Positions 10,800-24,061 of a stretch of 64,000 bases of DNA are shown here, in pieces. The number at the start of each line of letters is the position of its first letter. The stretch's first letter is position 1. Both the position numbers and the translations under genes were made by a program. This DNA comes from Girardinichthys multiradiatus (taxonomy: Eukaryota > Chordata > Actinopteri > Cyprinodontiformes > Goodeidae): NCBI RefSeq assembly GCF_021462225.1, contig NC_061815.1:49477873-49541872 (forward strand), in the 5' to 3' direction. Below the pieces are notes generated by a model that was not told where the DNA came from, searched no databases, and saw only the letters and a list, made by a program, of their open reading frames with translations.

Positions 10800-12130
10800 A
10801 AATTGTTCGAATAAATCACTGAAAGCCCAAAATTAGTATGACCGTCATGCTGACAAAAAGTAGAGGTAAACCTCGTATTCCTAAAGCCCAAGTGTTCTGT
10901 GCTGTATGAAACCTCTTTACTATCATTGATTATAATCATTAATCATATCTCTGTTTTTAAAGTCTAATTAATTACCTGAGAAAAGAAACGTTTGGAGTTT
11001 CTTCTATAAACAACCATCTGGATAATCTCAATTGGCTGCTTTGGCTGCTTCAGACCATCTATTACAGCAAACAGCTGCCAAATTATGTTTAACTTCCTTA
11101 CTGGTTAGAAAAAGGACATAAATGCGATTACATAGGCTTGTTTGTTGTACAGACTGGGTACTGATAGCTCATAGTCTCTGACTGCAGCCAGTTGTAGCTT
11201 AATGAATCAATTAGGAGATGTAACAGTATGCCAACAAGGCACTTGAGACATTTCTCATGAAATAAACTTAGAAACTAGGTAACCATATAAAGTCACAATT
11301 CACTCACTGTCTGATGAGAATAATACACATCTAGATATTTTGGTCAATACTACACTGCCAATGTTTTCAGTTATATTTTATACACCACCTTTGTTTTGCC
11401 CAAAGACATGACACCAAAAGAAGAACGTGGGAGGATGTTTTTTGACGGCAAGCAAAATAATTTTTTTATGGTTCATAAGTTCGAAAATTAAAAAAAGAGC
11501 TTTTTCTAGCGTTCACCGAGGTGCCCTCAAGCAAGGCACTCAAATCCCAGCTCCTGATGCTCAGTTGCCAGGAGGAAAGGCCGTTCCAGCACCTCACGGA
11601 TGTTAATGCTATTCGGTGTCAGAAGGCAAGAAATATCTGCTGTGGTGCTTAACAAAATATGGTTATAAGAGCAAGATGAAACAAGAAATATTAACATTTA
11701 TGTCAACACAACCGAGTTTTTGCTGTGGCATCATGTCAAACCCTCTCTTAAGTGTAGATAAGTATAATAATGTTTTGAGCCCCGTCGCTGACAAAACAAG
11801 CATGAGTTTCTTTTATCTCCTTATGTAAACTGTAGCTTAGCAAACACAAAGACCCAAGTTCCTGAAACTGCAGTTCTAGACAGGTCACTGTGGTTTTGGA
11901 CCAAGTTGCATCATTTTTGGCAATTTTAGGAAAGAATTTCCTGATCTATAACACCTTTGGATATGACTTGATTCAGCAAACTGCATTGCTTTGAAAAAAC
12001 TCTGCCCTCCTTACATTCTTTGTCTGTTTCTTTGTTTTTTTGACAAACTTAGATGCTGTACATTTTCAAACTAATTTTAATATTAGACAAAGCTAACCAG
12101 AATAAATACAAAAAAGCTGTTTTAAAATGA
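10800..12130. other. Non-coding stretch
   Basis: No gene or named repeat is supported. A short GC-richer patch near 11510-11600, with CTCAAGCAAGGCACTCAAAT, resembles a motif common in fish MITEs. The ORF at 11616-11828 has no family resemblance. Confidence 0.35.
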
Positions 12131-12147
12131 TGATGTCATTAAAGTTC

Positions 12148-12221
12148 ATATTTTTTGTAAAGTCCCTTCAGACAACACATCGTAAATTGGCACTATAGAA
12201 ATTAACTCATTTGAATTTAAG
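12148..12221 (+). mobile_element. L2-type LINE 3' tail remnant
   Basis: GTAAAGTCCCTTCAGACAAC followed by an ATTGGCACTATAGAAATTAA-like block is a degenerate version of the fish L2 3' UTR. No coding part is attached. Confidence 0.45.
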
Positions 12222-12224
12222 GGC

Positions 12225-12620
12225 ATTCTCCTTCATGATCCTCTGGTAGAGAGCATCTATCATGATCCCATTGATTATAGTAAGTCATCCAAGTCCTGAA
12301 GCAACAAAGCAGCCCCAGACCATCATACTACCACCATGTTTAACTGTCAGTATGTTATTTTTCAGAATTTCTGTTAGTTTTACCAGAAATGTAACGGGAA
12401 GCATACCTTTCAAAAGGTCCACTTTTGTCTCGTTAGTCCACAGAATATTTTCCCAGAAGTCTGGGAGATCATCAAGATGTGTTTTTTTTATAAACGTAAG
12501 ATGGGTCTTTGTGTTCTTTTTGGTCAGCTGTGGTTCCTGCCTTGTAGCCCTCCAATGGAGGCAATTTTTTCCCCGTTTCTTTTTCTTATTGTTGAATCAT
12601 GACCTCTGACCTTAACTGAG
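12225..12620 (-). pseudogene. Tc1/mariner transposase remnant
   Basis: On the minus strand the order is DFWENILWTNETKVDL, then TVKHGGSMMVWGCF, then IMIDALYQRIMKE. This is the Tc1/mariner catalytic core: the usual WTDETK has become WTNETK (the first catalytic Asp is lost), followed by the conserved KHGGGSxMVWGCF block. Frame interruptions and the lost Asp make it inactive. Confidence 0.75.
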
Positions 12621-12954
12621 GCACGTGAGGCCTTCATAACTTCAGATGTTCTAAATTATTCTTTGACCTCCTGGATGGGCTCTTGAAGTAATTTTGCATG
12701 CTTAACTCTTATCTATAGCTGGAATCCCAAAGCCTTAGAAAATGTCATTGCAATCCTTTCCAGACTGACAGATTGCATTGTTTCTATGATGTGTTGCTTT
12801 TTTATCCTTTAGCCTACTTCATGTTGCCATACAGGTTTTATTTACGTAATTTCTTGAATTTAGGAATAATGTAAATAGTGTGGCTGTGGTTGTGAAATTA
12901 AGGTCAGCTATCTTAACATTTTTGAAATCACAATTAAGGGGTAACCAGGATTGT

Positions 12955-14459
12955 TGTTATTAAGGTTTTAATAGTTTTGCAATTTTCATTAGTTTTTATT
13001 TTTATTTAGTTTTGACTTCACATTTTCAATTCTATTTTAGTTTTAATTAGTTTTTAGCATTTGTTTGCTAGTTTAGTTTAGTTTTCATTAGTTTTTAGCA
13101 TTTGTTTGCTAGTTTAGTTTAGTTTTCTTTAGTTTCAGTTGTAGTTTTAGTCTTTTTTCTGTCACTCTTTCTATTTTCCTCCTCTCTCCTCTTCTATCAG
13201 ACGTTCACTATTCTAAAAGAGAAAAAACACAATCCTCTCCAAATACATTAGAGTGTACAACATACTGAAGACTTACAATTTAACAAATGAAATAGGATTT
13301 TTTCTTTCAGATACCCTTTAGTAGTTGGAAATGTTTAGATACTAGGAAACTATGATAATCCTTTAAAGATTAACTTTTATTTCATTATTTAACTATTTTC
13401 CCCAGTTGATGAAATACCAAAATTGCCATATTTAGCAAGAAGAAAAAAACAACAATTTTTACTTAGAGCTACAGGTCATACAACAGAAGAAATGCACATT
13501 TAACCAGGTGATTATCTCTCCCTCCTCATCATTCTCAGTTCATGCGGTTCTTGCCTCATTCACTTTCCCTGTTATTGACTCCTTTCAGTAACTTTCATAT
13601 GTCCAAACTGGGTGGAAAACACCCCTCAGCCTGAGTTCACAAATAACTATAATAAATTAGCAACTGATAACTAACTTAGAAACTATAAACTAAAGCTCAC
13701 CAATCAATTCTAAAACATCTTACTTTGGACCTTTTTTTTTAATGTTGACAACACTAGTATCGTTTCCTACCGCGAAACAACCCTTCATCACGGCCAGGAT
13801 CAGCCCAGTCCAAGGCGGCACACTCAACTCTTCTTCTTCTACTCTGTTTGTAACGTTAACAGCAGCGCGACCAGCTACAGTAACAGCAGTTGTTTCACAC
13901 AACACGCTCACTCGGGCTTTCTACCCCTGGCTACCGTAGTAAATCTACACACAACATTTCTCATTCATAAAACGCTAAAAACGGGGACATTTCCAGGGAC
14001 AGCTTTAGCCAGGGACAGGTCATCTAATTCAGGGACGTCTGGTCAGCCTACACTACAAGACACTTAGTTTTATCTAAAATGCAGTCATATTCAAAGTAAT
14101 CCCAATTTGAACTCTGGGGCTTTATCCCAGGTTTTGCTGACATGACGCTAGGTGTGGACAGACCGCTCACATGACTTGAATGACATACCCGCCATCTGCT
14201 GGCGTAAAGCGGGACAGCAAATAAAACAACAACAACCCGAGACTAGACTTAATACTTATGCATGAGATACACAAATGAAAACTAAGCACATTATCTCTAT
14301 AAATTCAGTTAATTTGAGTTAGTTTTGTAAACACTCATTACAGTTTCAGTTAGTTTTCTTTTTTTTTTGGCAAAGTCCCGTTTTTATTTTTATTTTATTT
14401 AAAACGTTTTTTACTTCTAGTTTTCATTATTTCGTTAGTTTTCGTTAAACATAATAACA
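12955..14459. mobile_element. Non-coding TIR element with TAGTTTT-rich ends
   Basis: The termini are TGTTATTA (12955-12962) and TAATAACA (14452-14459), an 8-bp perfect inverted repeat. Inside the left end, to about 13150, and the right end, from about 14330, are dense T-rich direct motifs of the type TTAGTTTT. The ~1.1-kb core is less AT-rich and has no convincing coding sequence; the ORFs at 13720-13939 are antisense to each other. I recall similar TTTTAGTTT-ended elements in fish as non-autonomous DNA transposons, possibly hAT-related. No clean target duplication is visible, so class and exact ends are uncertain. Confidence 0.45.
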
Positions 14460-15160
14460 TGGGTGGTTGTAGATTTTTTCCATCACTTAATAAAACACCA
14501 TTTATAAAGAGCTATTTGTATTTACTCAGCTTATCTTTGTCTGATGTGAAAATTTGTTTGACGAGCTGAATCAAGGCTGACAAAAAACCAAAACAACTAA
14601 AGAAATCTGTAAGGGTGGAAATACACTTTCACAGTACTGTATAGTTTTAACTAAAACTTTTTACTTCACTGGGTTCTTATATTGAAATGTACATACATCT
14701 GGACATGGATTGCACTGTAGCTGCAATACATGCCCTGCATTTCTGTAAAGCTTTTAAGGCTCCTGTCATAGCTGTCTAGATGTTAAACAGCCAATAAAAC
14801 CTGGACCTGAAATGTTTGGTCTGCTATGACTCATGCATCAATTTAAAAAAACATATTTTTTGTTGGTCATCTCATTCCAACTTACAGGCAAAAAGTAAAA
14901 CCTCTGAGCATGTGGTTAGGACTGTGAGGAAGTGAACTGATGAGTGAAAGCAGAAGTTGCAGGCTTGCTTTTACTGCACAGATTGGAACGTCTGTGAAGC
15001 TGCAGCTACTGATCTTTACGAGCTTGTTGGAATTGTGACTTCTTACATCAGTTTTTGGGAGGACATGTGTGTGCAATACCTTTCACACATACAACAAGAA
15101 ACCATGGTACACTTCACACCTGAGAAAGCTTTGTTAGACCAGGGAAGAGGCGCACAGCAG
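14460..15160. other. Non-coding stretch
   Basis: AT-rich sequence with short overlapping ORFs on both strands (14882-15211) that resemble no family I know. The 15100-15160 part may already belong to the LINE that follows. Confidence 0.35.
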
Positions 15161-15161
15161 T

Positions 15162-16401
15162 TTGAACAGGGCAACCCAGAGACGCTACAGCAAGAAGCTA
15201 AAAACAGCTGATAAACCAGTTGCAGTTCAAAGGAGCCTGCACAAGATCACTAACTATATGACCCCATCCCCCCGCATTGTGATGCCCCCTGATTGGCTGA
15301 TGACCTCAACATGTTCTTCTGCAGGTTTAAAAAACAGCCCTTCATACTTCAAACCCATTCACCCATGCCCAAGTCCCACACAAGAGGACTACCTACACCC
15401 TTCACCACCTACTCTACAACCCCTCTCCTCTCTCCTTAGCCCCCCAGACTGCACTAAAGATCTCTGAGAAAGATGCAAATAGGCACTTTCAGCATCAGAA
15501 GTCCAGGAAAGCTCCACGATCTGATGGTATTCCTCCTTCTGTCTGAAGGCCAGTGCTGACTAACTGGATCACATCTTTACTCAGATCTTCAACAAGTTTC
15601 TGGAGCTGTGTAAGGTTCCCTCCTGATTCAAGTAAGAAGCACACCATCGCAGGATTAAATGACTACAAGCTTGTCCCCCTGATGCCTGTGCTCTGAGACT
15701 CCCACTGCCTCCCCTCACCATCTTCTACAACTCTGTGTCTACTGTGGATCACTTCCAGGTTGTAGGAACCTAAGATGCTCCTCATACATAGACACTTTTT
15801 GGAAGGCCCAGCAGAGACTGCACTGTGGCTTCTCGACTAGCACAACAATCCTCAGGAGCTGCTGGTCATCTTCTACAATGCCATTATTCAGTCTGTCCTC
15901 TGTTCATCCGTGTGGTTCGGCTCACCCACAAAACAGAACAGGTCCAGACTGCAATAAACAATCAGGTTGGCAGAGAGGATTATCAAGGCTGACCGTACCT
16001 CCATCCAGGACTTATACATGTCTGGGGTCAGGAGAAGGGAAGCTAACATCTCTGCAGACCCCCCACATCCTGGACACAAACTGTTTACATCTTAACCTTC
16101 ATGGTGGCGCTACAGTGCGCTTATTGCAAAAACCAGCCGCCACAGAGATAGTTTCTCTCCCCAGGCTGTTTCTCTGATGAACACAATGGACTATTATGAC
16201 ATGCCTTTTTTGATTTTCTTTATAAGAACAGTTGGGTGTACATTGACATACATGTACTTTTATCTTTTATTTCTTCTAGGTTGATATATTTGTACATATA
16301 TTTTATAATGTCTGTATGCTGTGAGCGGGTGAAATCAAAGTCAAATTCCTTGTTTGAGTATACCACGTTGGCCAGTAAAGCTGATTCTAATCTGATTCTG
16401 A
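15162..16401 (+). mobile_element. Decayed CR1-like LINE, 3' part
   Basis: Fragments appear in correct LINE order. Near 15440-15600 there is LKISEKDANRHFQHQKSRKA followed by a DGIPPS-like block, which is RT domain start. At 15858-15955 there is VIFYNAIIQSVLCSSVWFGS followed by PTKQ, and at 15995-16070 the IQDLYMSGVRRR-like stretch of the RT C-terminus. The palm motifs between have been deleted or scrambled. The 3' UTR resembles that of the LINE at 47176-48580 (AAATTCCTTG...CAGTAAAGC) and ends in GATTCT-type repeats at 16382-16401. Frameshifts and stops are frequent, so this is an old copy. Confidence 0.7.
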
Positions 16402-19180
16402 GGAAGAGGGGAGACAGAGTGAAGGCAGACAGAGTAAAGAGAGCCGTGGACGACATGCTAACGTGTGACAAAGAGGGAGGCAGTGACAGTGACAGCAATA
16501 AGGTACAAATGTTTTAATCAGCACCATTACTAAAATTACTATGGTGGTTTTTTTACTATTGTGGTTTTTTTACTTTTGGTATCATTTTTAGTAAAGTAAT
16601 GCAAACAGACTGCCACAGCAATAGTAGGCTAAAATGTGTGCATATATGTAGTATGTGGCTCATCCTGCGGACTGGTAGGTCTGATCAGCCTGCAGTCACC
16701 CCCTGAATAGAGCAATCAAGTGTACGTTTTCTACTGTATTTTACCAAAATTAGAATAGGAGTGATGCAGCACTGTTATAACACTTAAAAAGCCATTTTAT
16801 TTTCTGCTCCTTTACCTTGAAGAGGTGACCCTGAGATGAAGCAAGGGCCTGAGTTAGATCCAACCAACTCAGCATTGAAGGAGAGCAAGACTACAATTTA
16901 AAAATTTTTACGAATATTCACTACTTGTTTGCAGAGTAAAAAAATAGGAGAATAAGCAAAAAGCTGATTAATTTCTCTGACAGCACTGAGTGATCAGATA
17001 TTTTGAGGTAATAAATGGGGGTGGGTTTGCTCCACCATTTTGTTAAAAAGGTGGAGCAGTTTGCACCACCTGCTCCGCTATTCAGGCACCTATGGTGTAG
17101 ATTATTCATGGTTAACTTGACCACAGCTCAGTTCCTGAAGGTTTTCTTCCTGAAATATCTGTTCCACTGTGTGGTCTTGGCTAGGATATATTCCTGTTTG
17201 CTTTCAGATGTTTTTCTTTTTTGTCTTTGCTGGTGTAAGTTTGTCTAACTCACGTGTTGCTAATCACCTGAAGGGGAACTGACAAAGACAAGCATAATCG
17301 GAGGCATACTAATAGGTATTTTCACCAACACTTGCATGCTTTCTCACTTACCTCAACTTTTCTTTTAAGGTTCAATTGAACACAAATCTTACAGGTGAGT
17401 GTAGAAAATAATTCAAGTCTCCCACCTGCGGTTGAACTTATTCAGAGGAGATTTTAGCTGGGTTGACTGCAAGTCCAGAATTACACGTGTAAGATAGAGA
17501 CTACATACGGGAGGAGAAACTGCATGATTGAGAAAGAGAGAAACTTTTTTTTTTCACAGGAGTCCTCAATTGGTTCTGCTGCTTGTTGCCTAGTAACTGC
17601 AATCCCCTTTGAAAGGCACTCTTCCTTGCTCAAAATATCACTAAAGATACACATTCACTCTTCCAGACACTCTTATCGACAATGGAACAATAAACTCCAT
17701 TTTAGAGAAACAATGCAAGTGAGAACTTCTTTTTTTTGGTCCCCCCGCCCCTACCCACCTGGTTTACTGGGTTGTCAGTCTAATTTTACAGAGTAGCCTT
17801 TGTGTGTTACAGCAGATAATGATGGCTTTCTGGCTGAAAAATTGTGGTTTGCTGGTATACTGGGAGTAATTGCAGCAGTGGCAGACACATATTTGACAGG
17901 CGGCAATCTGGACTTTTTTTTTAATAACTTGCTTTAAGCTCTATGGTAAAGTGTTGTATTTAATCAGCTGATTATGGCCAAATCAGTCACTTCACACACT
18001 TTGCTTTTACTCTGGGCCTCTATTAAATAGGAACTCAATTACCCCTTTGCACTTTGAGAGAACATGGCTGCAAGAGATGTAAATGCAGAGCAGGATAAAG
18101 AAGACCATTCAATATTTATACTCAGAGAGTTATACTATATGAACACACACGGTTTTACATTTGCTACAGTGTCAGCATATATGGATGAAGTATAAAAAGT
18201 TAATGTGTGTAAGCACAAATGAAAAAACATTTGTTGAGTTAATGTTTGTCACAGAATGTGACTACGTGTGGGCTAAGTAGTAGTATTAAGTATAATTTCC
18301 AACACAAGTGTTTTAATTTTTTATTTTTTTAACGCCATTTAATTAAATGTTACACTGCTTTCTCTCTTTATACAGGCTCTTTATCAGGATCACAATGACT
18401 CTTTCTCATGTACTCAAGGCAGTCATGTTCAGCTGCAGCAGATTTGTAGTGTAGCAAAGAAAATCATTTGGTGGCGTCCCAAGCGCTAATTGGATGAGGT
18501 GGGATGTATTGCCTCACCAAATGATAGCTGAGGGTTAATGAGAGAAGCAGACTTTCATACTAGGAAACAATCATTTTAATCAACAAAACCAGCAAGTCTC
18601 TTCACTTGTCAACAGATTTATCATTTTTAACATTTTAAGGGAAATATATCATAAATACTGCTTCTGAAAACGTATTAGAACTCCACTATGCTAAATACAT
18701 CACTAAAGGTTGTAATCATATCTGTCACTGGCACACATATATGTTCCACGAAACATTAATCATCTGTAAAATTCCTTACTGATCGTTTTTGTCATTGTTA
18801 ACCCAACATTGTGTCTATTCACTGATGTCATTCCAATGTGGAGTTGTGTCCAGTAAAACCTTTGCTAATATACTGGTAGCAACACATTAATTACATTTTT
18901 TAAATTACACCTGGCTTATTTAGAATATACTAGTTTAACAACTTAGATTTCAGCAAGAAACGGAAGAGATTATTGTGACATCTGTCCTCTCAGAACCAGA
19001 TTGGTTGCTCATGGTGAGACAGTTTGTTCTGGAGGTTCCTTCCTGTTTAAACAGAGTCATTCATTTCCAGTGTCAACACTTGCTCGCTCATGATGAGGGA
19101 TTGCTGCAAAGCCAATAACTCGATGCAATCAGCTGGGCTTCATTAGACAGACAACCTTTCACCAATCGGCAGAGGTGTGG
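16402..19180. other. Non-coding stretch
   Basis: No gene or named repeat is supported. An 11-bp inverted repeat (ATCATTTGGTG at 18463-18473 and its complement at 18515-18525) lies in an otherwise unremarkable patch. ORFs such as 16236-16517 and 17524-17796 lack family resemblance. Confidence 0.4.
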
Positions 19181-19182
19181 AC

Positions 19183-19695
19183 TCATGTCATGAGACTTAG
19201 AGTAGAGTCAGACTCCAGTCAGAAATTTAATTAGTTTCGACTCGACTTAATCCAAAACAAAATAAAGACTTAGGACTTCACTTGGACTTTCACACCAATG
19301 ACTCGTGACTTCATATTGAGTTGAACACTTTGACTTGAAGAGACTGGGTATCTTACAGCAAATAAATTGTGTTACAATGGGAACTTGTCATATCTCCTCC
19401 TCCTGCACGGTGGATATACTGCGCTGTTTACTTGCTTCTTCATTGCACCTTACAATTACAGCAAAGACTCGGGCAAAGTTTAGGTCCTGTCATCCAGCAC
19501 AATTACAGCGGTGTGTGCAAAATTGGAGAAATTCAATGGCAAAAACGTCTGTGCACGGCATTATCCAAGGTAGGAACACAACTTCTTTAAGACTCAATGA
19601 TAAAAGTTTAGGACTTTGACTCAATGCGACACTTGCATGCCTTGGCTTGGGCCTCAAATTGGAACATTCATGCCTTTAATGACTCAAGACTTGGT
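19183..19695. mobile_element. MITE-like repeat with GACTYGACTT subterminal motifs
   Basis: The left end begins near CAGAGGTGTGGACTCATGTC. Both ends are packed with variants of GACTCGACTT, ACTTGGACTT and GACTTGAAGA. The pattern matches a dispersed fish DNA-transposon derivative I know by appearance but cannot name securely. The core (19340-19560) has no convincing protein. A second partial copy in the opposite sense lies at 56590-56760. Confidence 0.55.
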
Positions 19696-20019
19696 GGAAA
19701 GATTTGTGAAGGTTGTTAAAAAGTTTGAAAATAGGACAGCTTAAGGAGCAGCAGGAGACTTCATCAGATTAATTAAATCAATTTTTTCTCAAACCAGTAT
19801 TTCAATCTTAACTTTGAAAAATATTTGTTCTATCCAACTAACAATATTATCAGAATCAGAATGTGCTTTTTTTTTTGTCACAAATTGAGAAAAAACCTAT
19901 CTGCTTAGTACATGAGCAAAAAATTATTTATGTAAAATAGAAAAGTAGAAGCAGTTGTTAAAAAGATAAAATAAAACAAACATGCAAACAAATTTATAGT
20001 GATGCACATTTCCATCGTT

Positions 20020-20380
20020 GGATCTCCCTCTCATTCTGGCTGTCTTAGTCTTTAGTGTCTTTCCATATTAGTTGAATCCCTGCATTGAGTTTTTTGTTAT
20101 TTCTGATGTTCTGGTATTCTGTGATGTTGTTCTCTCATGTTAGTGTTAGTTCCTCTGTGTTTTGGATTAGCTCCCATGGTGTTCAGTGTAATTAGTCTCC
20201 TTTCCTCGGTCTCCCAGCTAGCACTTCTCCACAGCTGTTCCACATTCCCCTGATTAGACTCACTTGGTTCCTGTGTCATTGATCACATCTCCTCTTTATA
20301 AGCTCCCTGGTTTTCATTGTTCCTTTTATTGTTACAATCTTAAATCTCTGTAATGTTTTGTAGAAGAACCACTGCAAAGA
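20020..20380 (+). mobile_element. Probable LTR fragment (U3 part)
   Basis: The stretch is pyrimidine-biased, with repeated short C/T-rich words and a CTCTTTATAAGCTCC box near 20291-20305. This layout resembles the U3 region of fish Gypsy-type LTRs such as the one at 39167-39697 read on the minus strand. I cannot find matching LTR ends or a target duplication, so it may be a broken solo LTR. Confidence 0.35.
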
Positions 20381-20399
20381 GCAAAAAAGAGAAATCAAA

Positions 20400-21720
20400 G
20401 CAGTTTAATATCTGTGCTTCAGCGGCCTGTGAGTCCCTATGGACACATTAACAGTGTTCCAGAAGATACGTAGACGAGGAACAATTTAGTGCTCCTCAAC
20501 TCCTGGAAATGATAATTATGAGTGCCCATTTTATAGCTTGCACAGTTCACGCTTTTAAATAATTCTGTACACGTCGTGGTTAAATGATTTTCTTCCAAAA
20601 CTCCAACAAAGATTAGATGGGGTGCTTTGGAACAAGTGCTGATGAAATGGGAGGCTTTGGTTTAATGTGCATCCAAATGGGTTTTCTTGATGTGAAAACA
20701 TTTGGTGATTCCTCATTTAGACAATGAGGGATATTGCTGCTGTGGCAGTAAAACTGCAATGTGCTGCTGAATGTATGTGACAATTTGCTACCTAAAAGCT
20801 TGGAACAAAAGCTGGGATATAGATGGAGCTGGTGCTTTCTGGCAGTGCTCAGTTGGACACCATCTTGCAGACTCAATCCACCAACCTGTCAGAAGGCTAA
20901 AATGTGCCAGCAGAAGCAGCATGTCGACAGAGGCCTGGAGTCTGAGCAGTTCGGACGTAGATGTGATCGGGAACCTGATCAAAAGTGACAGATCTCCAAT
21001 GTGGAGTGGAAGCACTACTCATTGGGATTGCTGCAGGCTGAATAGCTTACAACCTGATTTGCTTCTGGTTTACCCCTGGGTTTCAAAGATCCATATTCTG
21101 GTATATAAAGTCATGTTGGTATAGGACCTGGCTTTGAGATTCCTCAAACAAAGATGTTTGTGTTATAGTATGTTAAAACAATTGAAGACACTTTATTTTT
21201 CACTTAATAAACCTGTACACACCATGAAGAGGAGTTATTTTTGTTCAGCAACTCATTAAAACATGCTTGGGGCTATATGATCCTATCACATGTTTCTGAT
21301 GGGAGGAGGATGAGTGCTACTTGTTAAAAAATAGGCCACCCAACCCCACAAGAGTTACTGCATGAACTTATTCAACTGGGAGATGCCTGCATTGTAAAAT
21401 ACAAACACTTTCTCCTCATCTGTTTCTCCTTCTGAGACAGGAAGGAAACTTCATCAGATAGCCTCTTGCTGGCAGTTACTTTACAGTTACTGCTCTGTCA
21501 AAAGGAGAGCTAATCTGAACCAATGCTCATAGACAAATATTTCATTTTTATATTGCTGTGAGACTTTTCAGTAATATATAATTGTGAAAACTACACTTTA
21601 AGTTTGAGGTACCCCAGACAAAATGCGCCGAAATTTGTTATGATTAGTTATCTTTTAAGGGGCATACACCATCTATTTAAAAACATTTCTTTTTCACCTG
21701 TGTTCAGGCTTGTATCTTAC
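20400..21720. other. Non-coding stretch
   Basis: No recognised gene. The overlapping ORFs at 20613-21124 on both strands look like chance frames. Nothing else is supported. Confidence 0.35.
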
Positions 21721-21726
21721 AATAGT

Positions 21727-22075
21727 GGGGACCTGCACTGTGGCACTGTTGGTAGCACTGTTTCTGAAGGTCCTGAGGTTGAATCCCATAACTGGGGTCT
21801 TTGGTTCTCTCTGTGCATGTATGGATTCTCCTCAGGTACTCCAGCTTCCCCCAAAACTCCAAAAACTGTTAGCCAAGGTTGGCCTCTGTAAATCGCCCTA
21901 AGGTATGAGTGTGTGCATGTACGGTCGTTTGTCCTGTGTGTCTCTGTGTTGCCCTCTGATGGATTGGCGACCAGTCCTCGGTGTACCCAGCCTCTTGCCT
22001 GATGACTTCTCGAGATAGGCACCAGCTTAGACCCTGCAAAGATAAGCAGATATGGATAAGAGATGGATGTATATA
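21727..22075 (+). mobile_element. tRNA-type SINE copy 1
   Basis: The head contains an A-box-like TGGCACTGTTGGTAGC and a B-box-like GGTTGAATCCC, the internal pol III promoter of tRNA-derived SINEs. The body (TGCCCTCTGATGGATTGGCG, then ACCAGTCCTCGGTGTACCC) is shared with the copies at 25838, 58180 and 59977. The 3' end runs into ATGGATAAG/GATGGATG-type repeats. It is non-coding and depends on a LINE for movement. Confidence 0.7.
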
Positions 22076-23910
22076 TTCATTTCTATGACTACAATCAAGA
22101 GATATTTATAAAAATAAAAAAAAAGAAGAAAAAAAGAAAGACCAATGCAGCTAGGAACTTTGCAGAAGACCAAAACATCCCGTCTTCTTGCTGAGTGCGC
22201 ACTGTCGATGGTGAGGGGAAGACTCCTGTCCTTTTTTCCCGTGGCAATTGGGCAAAAGCAATGGTGCACTACATAGGTCACCGATGGGACAGGGTCTTCA
22301 TGAGCAGTAGGAAGCGAATGGCTGTATGCGTAAGGTGGGGTTCACGTGTCTCTGGAGATGATTTTCTTTGCAGTCTGCAGCTAGATGTTCCTGAAGCTAT
22401 ATGGTAAAGGTTGTCACCAGGAAGAAAAGCGTGCGCATACAGCATGCTGTTACTGTTGCTCCACAGTCAAAACATCAGAGAAACAGAAAGAAATAAGGTA
22501 GCTGTCAGATATGTAATTTAAAATAATTTTTGCCCTTGAAGATAACCCTATGATGGTTTTAAAATTGAAGATGTTCCGCAACTAAATTTTGATTGTTAAA
22601 TACAAAAAGGCACCAAGACTCCAGTAGACTGAATTGAAAAACACAGTTGGTCGCAATGCGTCAGAAACTGGTGAACCCTCGTTCAAATTGACTGTTGGGT
22701 TAGGCTCCAACCACCTGTCACCCTGAAACATGTCAGAAATCCTAAACTACACTTTTATTCAATCAGCCTGCCTGCTCTTATCGCAAAGTTTTATGCTACA
22801 AACACTGAAAAGAACATCTTAGTCTGTCCACATTTCCTTGAGTTTAGGTTATAATGCCGAGTATGATTATAGTTATTTCTGTAAAATAAAGTTTTGATCA
22901 AACTGTGTACTCTGGCTTTAGGTTCAACCCAACAGCAGAGAGAGCTGACACAGATTTGGTGATTGACCTCCTTCCCTCAGAGTTGACAGAAGATGCCTTG
23001 CTACTTCAGCCTAGCTGGGCTCCTCTGAGATGTTCAGGTGGTCAGGGTGTAAGCAGAGAAGATATTATGAACAAGTAAATTCCTAATATCTGAGGTAAAA
23101 CCAAATACCTACTTTTAAATACTGTATACATTATACATAGGTGCTGACTTGACTTTTTAGTTGCATATTTTGCTCTGTTTGTGTGTCAGAAATCAGATAT
23201 TTACATTCACTCTAGTGTCCGACATTAATTCAGAATCAACTTTTCTAGTTAGGATTATCAAAACTAGTTTTATTTGCTAAATGACAGAATAAGAAAGAGG
23301 ATTTTTATTGATTTCCTCAAAGTCAAATGTTTTCATACACTTTGCACTAATTTTACCATGTCTACTTCTTTTGTAAAAACACTGAGAAAAAAACTGCCAA
23401 ATCCTCTCTGCTAATTTGGTAATACCCCTTATATAACCCCATTCCACCCTTTAAAGGATATCTTATCCCTCTAAAATGTATAGATATTTAAACAAAATAT
23501 ATCAAAGGTTCAATAACTTGATAGTATGTCAGATTTTGAACCGGTAAGTCTATGATATGAGGTGACTCATTACTATGGGGTCTATCTCTTCTTTTATTTT
23601 TCTGGTGAGTCCAGGAAATCAATGGATGCAGCTACATCTGGGTGTGCTGTGGCCTAAAAATATCCGCTCATACCTGCTGTTGGTGTGTTACCCACTGGGT
23701 GGAGCTCACCTTGGTTACCTTCAGCTCCTGTGTTTCATTGTGCCTATAAACACGAACGGATCTCACATTGTTTTGATGATTTAAATAAGTCATGTAGGAA
23801 TTTACTGTAACTGTCTTATAAAAATAACAGCTCCATACTGTACAATGTATAGAGAATTATTTTATTACATTTTCTCCCACCTGTTTTGAATTATGATTGT
23901 TAACTTTTAA
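22076..23910. other. Non-coding stretch with A-rich run
   Basis: An A/G-rich run lies at 22108-22140. The ORF at 22195-22407 is open but has no recognised domain. The remainder has no feature I can support. Confidence 0.35.
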
Positions 23911-23911
23911 A

Positions 23912-24061
23912 CTTGGGGCTATGTCTCTCGGCTGGCCTGGGAACACCTTGAACTCCCTCCGGAGGAGCTGTAGTAGGTGTCTGGGGAGAGGGAACTCTGG
24001 GCGTCTCACCTTAGTCTGCTGCCCTGCGACCTGGTCCCAGACAAAGCGGATGATACCGAGT
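23912..24061 (+). mobile_element. Short RTE-like LINE 3' end with TSD
   Basis: Only the last ~150 bases of the RTE-like LINE are present: TATGTCTCTCGGCTGGCCTG, then the C-terminal codons (one now a TAG), then the ACAAAGCGGATGATACCGAG tail. ACTTTTAAA flanks it on both sides (23903-23911 and 24062-24070), a 9-bp target-site duplication. This marks an extremely 5'-truncated target-primed insertion. Confidence 0.8.
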
